Assembly (NCBI RefSeq): GCF_001189295.1
Contig: NZ_CP012159.1
Span: forward strand, 4,604,525-4,668,524
Reading direction: 5' to 3'
Length of the DNA: 64,000 nt
DNA from: Chondromyces crocatus
GTDB lineage: Bacteria > Myxococcota_A > Polyangia > Polyangiales > Polyangiaceae
Under the pieces are notes generated by a model. The model searched no databases, had not been told where the DNA came from, and saw nothing but the letters and a program-made list of their open reading frames with translations. The translations under genes were made by a program, and so were the position numbers. Shown here piece after piece: positions 62,329 through 64,000 of the stretch. The number at the start of each line of letters is the position of its first letter. The stretch's first letter is position 1.

Positions 62329-63261
62329 TCACGCTGCCAGCACCCGGCTGCAAAGCTGGTCGATGATCGGACCCACCTTCGCGTGATCGTCGGTGCCGAC
62401 CGGGGCCGTGCCGAGTTCCAGTCCGTCCGCGGGACCGAGTGAATACGACTGCCTCCTGCCCGGGATGTTGCCGAAGTAGAACAGCGTCGCCGTGTACGCC
62501 TCCGCCGGCACCCGGTTCCGGTGGAACAGGCCGAGAGGCACCTCGTACGTCGAGCCGCTGGCATAGGACAGGTCGAGGACGGGCTCCACGGTGACGCGCC
62601 GCTGCGTGTTTCGGAACACGGGCCTCTCGTCGCGATCGCACTCGGTCCGGTAGAGCGCCTGCGGCGCGTGGACGTCGTCGGTGGGCGTGACGCGGTACAG
62701 CTCGTTCGAGATCTCGCCGTGCAGGATGAAGCTCCGGCACGACAGCTCGTGCGAGTGCAGCGTCGTGTCCAGGTTCTCCACGGGCGAGCGATGGCCTTCC
62801 TCCCAGACGTGGATGCGGATCAGCTCCTGGAGGTGATGCTGCGACCCCTCCGCGACGAACATCCGGAGCGAGAGGAAGCCCAGCGGGGTCCTGGCGACGG
62901 CCGGGTAGAGTTCCGGCTCGTCGAGGTGGAGGGCGCGCAGGATGCCGCGTCCCTCGATGCGCTCCTGGTCCTCGGGGGTGCGCTGCCGCAGCGAGTCCAG
63001 CGAAAGCGCGCGCTCGACGAGCTTTCCGGTGAGGCCGTCGACGAGGCGGCGGCTCTGGTGCAGCAGCGCGTCGGCGTGCAGCGTCTCCGCCGTGCCGAAG
63101 AGCATGACGGCGAGCTGCGCTGGATCCAGCCGTTGCCGCCATGCCGTCGCGCGCTCGGGCGGGAGGCCCGCGATCGTGCAGGTGAGCGCCTGCGCGAGCC
63201 GCTTCGGGCCGAGCGCGTGCGGTGGGGCGGATGGCTGCTGGTGATCACGCGGAGAGGGCAT
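62329..63261 (-). CDS. Cupin-like protein with an HxH metal motif, upstream of the helicase
   Basis: A 310-residue protein. The second half has the pattern of a cysteine-dioxygenase-like cupin: TTLHSHELSCRSFILHGEISNELYRV supplies HxH (His169, His171), and VPLGLFHRNRVPAEAYTATLFYF supplies a third His (His247) followed by a T-A-T-L-F strand typical of the family. The N-terminal half is helical with conserved-looking AVMLFGTAETLHADALLHQSRRLVDGLTGKLVERAL. Start at ATG 63261; an earlier ATG at 63342 adds 27 Ser/Pro-rich residues. It is 162 bp ahead of the DrmD-like helicase and on the same strand, so the pair is probably an operon. Function unknown; a metal-dependent enzyme or ligand-binding role is likely. 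Confidence 0.65.
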   Translation of the reverse strand: MPSPRDHQQPSAPPHALGPKRLAQALTCTIAGLPPERATAWRQRLDPAQLAVMLFGTAETLHADALLHQSRRLVDGLTGKLVERALSLDSLRQRTPEDQERIEGRGILRALHLDEPELYPAVARTPLGFLSLRMFVAEGSQHHLQELIRIHVWEEGHRSPVENLDTTLHSHELSCRSFILHGEISNELYRVTPTDDVHAPQALYRTECDRDERPVFRNTQRRVTVEPVLDLSYASGSTYEVPLGLFHRNRVPAEAYTATLFYFGNIPGRRQSYSLGPADGLELGTAPVGTDDHAKVGPIIDQLCSRVLAA

Positions 63262-63737
63262 GCTGCTGTTGCTCCTGGGACATGGCGTCAGGTCTCCACC
63301 GAGAGCGAGGCCTTCGGATAGCCGGCCTGGCGCGAATGCCACGGCATGACCATGGCATTGCGTTCACCAGTGCATTTCGGCAGCTTCGGGGCCGAACATT
63401 GCGTGCGGGGAGGACTGCTCGTAACGATTGCATCGATGAAATGAGCCGTCGGCTTCGCGCGCGTACCAGAGCCTTCGCGGCTGCGCCCGGATCCATGCCG
63501 AGATTCAGGGGACAGCGCTGAGCCGAGGCGCTCCGTCGAACTGGAGGGCATTTCTTGTATGGGTTGGACCAATACGTGTCAACCGAACGGGGGCGCGCGC
63601 ATTCACGAGTTTCTGGCGATATGCCGCGGCATCTGGATCACGCAGGAACGAGGACGTCGTGAGCGAGGGTCGACGTCTCGCTGTGCGAGAGAGGACGCTC
63701 GCATCGTCGTGCTGATACCTTGAAGCGGTCCTCCACC
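63262..63737. other. 476-bp gap between the cupin-like and Uma2 genes
   Basis: The region separates two divergent genes and must contain both promoters. A somewhat AT-richer patch (TCTTGTATGGGTTGGACCAATACGTGTCAACC, around 63551-63583) is a possible promoter zone. No gene with coding character is seen. Confidence 0.5.
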
Positions 63738-64000
63738 ATGCCCCATTCCGACGACGTCTTGCACCCTGCGACGCTCGCCGACCTCGATGGCGTCCCGGCG
63801 GAGCAGCGCGCGGAGTTCATCGAGGACACCCTGTTTCTGTGCCCTCGGCCTTCCGGGGTTCACTCCCTGGTCGCCTCACGGCTGGGCGGGCGTGTCGACG
63901 GGCCTTTCGGTCTGGGAGACGGTGGTCCCGGGGGCTTCTGGATCCTGGATGCGCCCGAGGTCCACCTCGGCAAGAACGTCGTCGTTCCAGACCTTTCAGG
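63738..64000 (+). CDS. Uma2-family endonuclease-like protein (partial, runs off the right edge)
   Basis: An 87-residue start of a Uma2 (DUF820) family gene. After MPHSDDVLHPATLADLDGVP comes a degenerate region and then GFWILDAPEVHLGKNVVVPDL, matching the family pattern G-G-W-x-I-L-x-E-P-E-L-H-L-G-x-x-V-x-V-P-D-L. The first acidic active-site residue (in EFIEDTLF) and the PD of the PD-(D/E)XK-like core (VPDL) are visible; the downstream Glu/Lys are beyond the edge. Uma2 proteins have a PD-(D/E)XK nuclease fold and are very numerous in myxobacteria and cyanobacteria, with unknown role. Confidence 0.75.
   Translation, partial: MPHSDDVLHPATLADLDGVPAEQRAEFIEDTLFLCPRPSGVHSLVASRLGGRVDGPFGLGDGGPGGFWILDAPEVHLGKNVVVPDLS

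Overview
High GC content, many lipoproteins with Gly/Ser/Thr-rich linkers after the lipobox, long GC-biased open frames on both strands and abundant secreted or outer-surface proteins point to a large-genome myxobacterium, most likely of the Polyangiales (Sorangium, Polyangium or Chondromyces type). This is an inference from style and gene content; no rRNA lies in the window. No tRNA, rRNA, insertion sequence or true CRISPR array was seen.

Layout. 1-6054: the start of a leftward lipoprotein gene, then a rightward pair made of a dynamin-like GTPase and a RapA/HepA-type SNF2 helicase. 6229-9637: a class D beta-lactamase, then a LysR regulator divergent from a SnoaL-like/SDR gene pair. 9743-9973: an 11-unit, 21-bp tandem array. 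10161-15839: an unrecognised helical protein, a beta-propeller lipoprotein with a CxxCH haem motif, and a HEAT-repeat protein. 15969-20051: five tandem paralogous cysteine-rich lipoproteins. 20223-28995: mainly housekeeping genes (TerB-like protein, purE-purK, an isochorismatase-like hydrolase with a histone-H1-like tail, a six-hairpin carbohydrate enzyme, modB-modC, trpS). 28996-38827: a lone N6-adenine DNA methyltransferase, then several lipoproteins (PHB depolymerase-type esterase, a Cys/His putative peptidase, a cupredoxin, a glycosidase). 39176-40694: rplC outside any ribosomal operon, a strong terminator, and rlmE. 41097-42846: a Tse2-like toxin candidate overlapping a TPR protein. 42890-47984: glutaryl-CoA dehydrogenase, an L,D-transpeptidase, and a DNRLRE plus sulfatase-modifying-factor-like lipoprotein. 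48599-54998: a tightly overlapping seven-gene leftward operon (SDR, RidA-like, MarR, enoyl-CoA hydratase, acyl-CoA dehydrogenase, Old Yellow Enzyme, creatininase family) that looks like CoA-thioester aromatic or amino-aromatic catabolism. 55280-58136: a hydrolase lipoprotein and an unrecognised protein. 58361-58850: a second 21-bp array of about 23 units. 59134-63261: an HxH cupin-like protein followed by a DISARM DrmD-like SNF2 helicase. 63738-64000: the start of a Uma2-family nuclease gene.

How the genes work together. The clearest functional units are purE-purK, modB-modC and the seven-gene catabolic operon with its own MarR regulator. The most interesting candidates for new biology are the two helicase cassettes near the window ends (dynamin-like GTPase with RapA-like helicase; cupin-like protein with DrmD-like helicase), the Tse2-like/TPR pair, the expanded cysteine-rich lipoprotein family, and three intergenic arrays of unrelated sequence that share the same 21-bp period.
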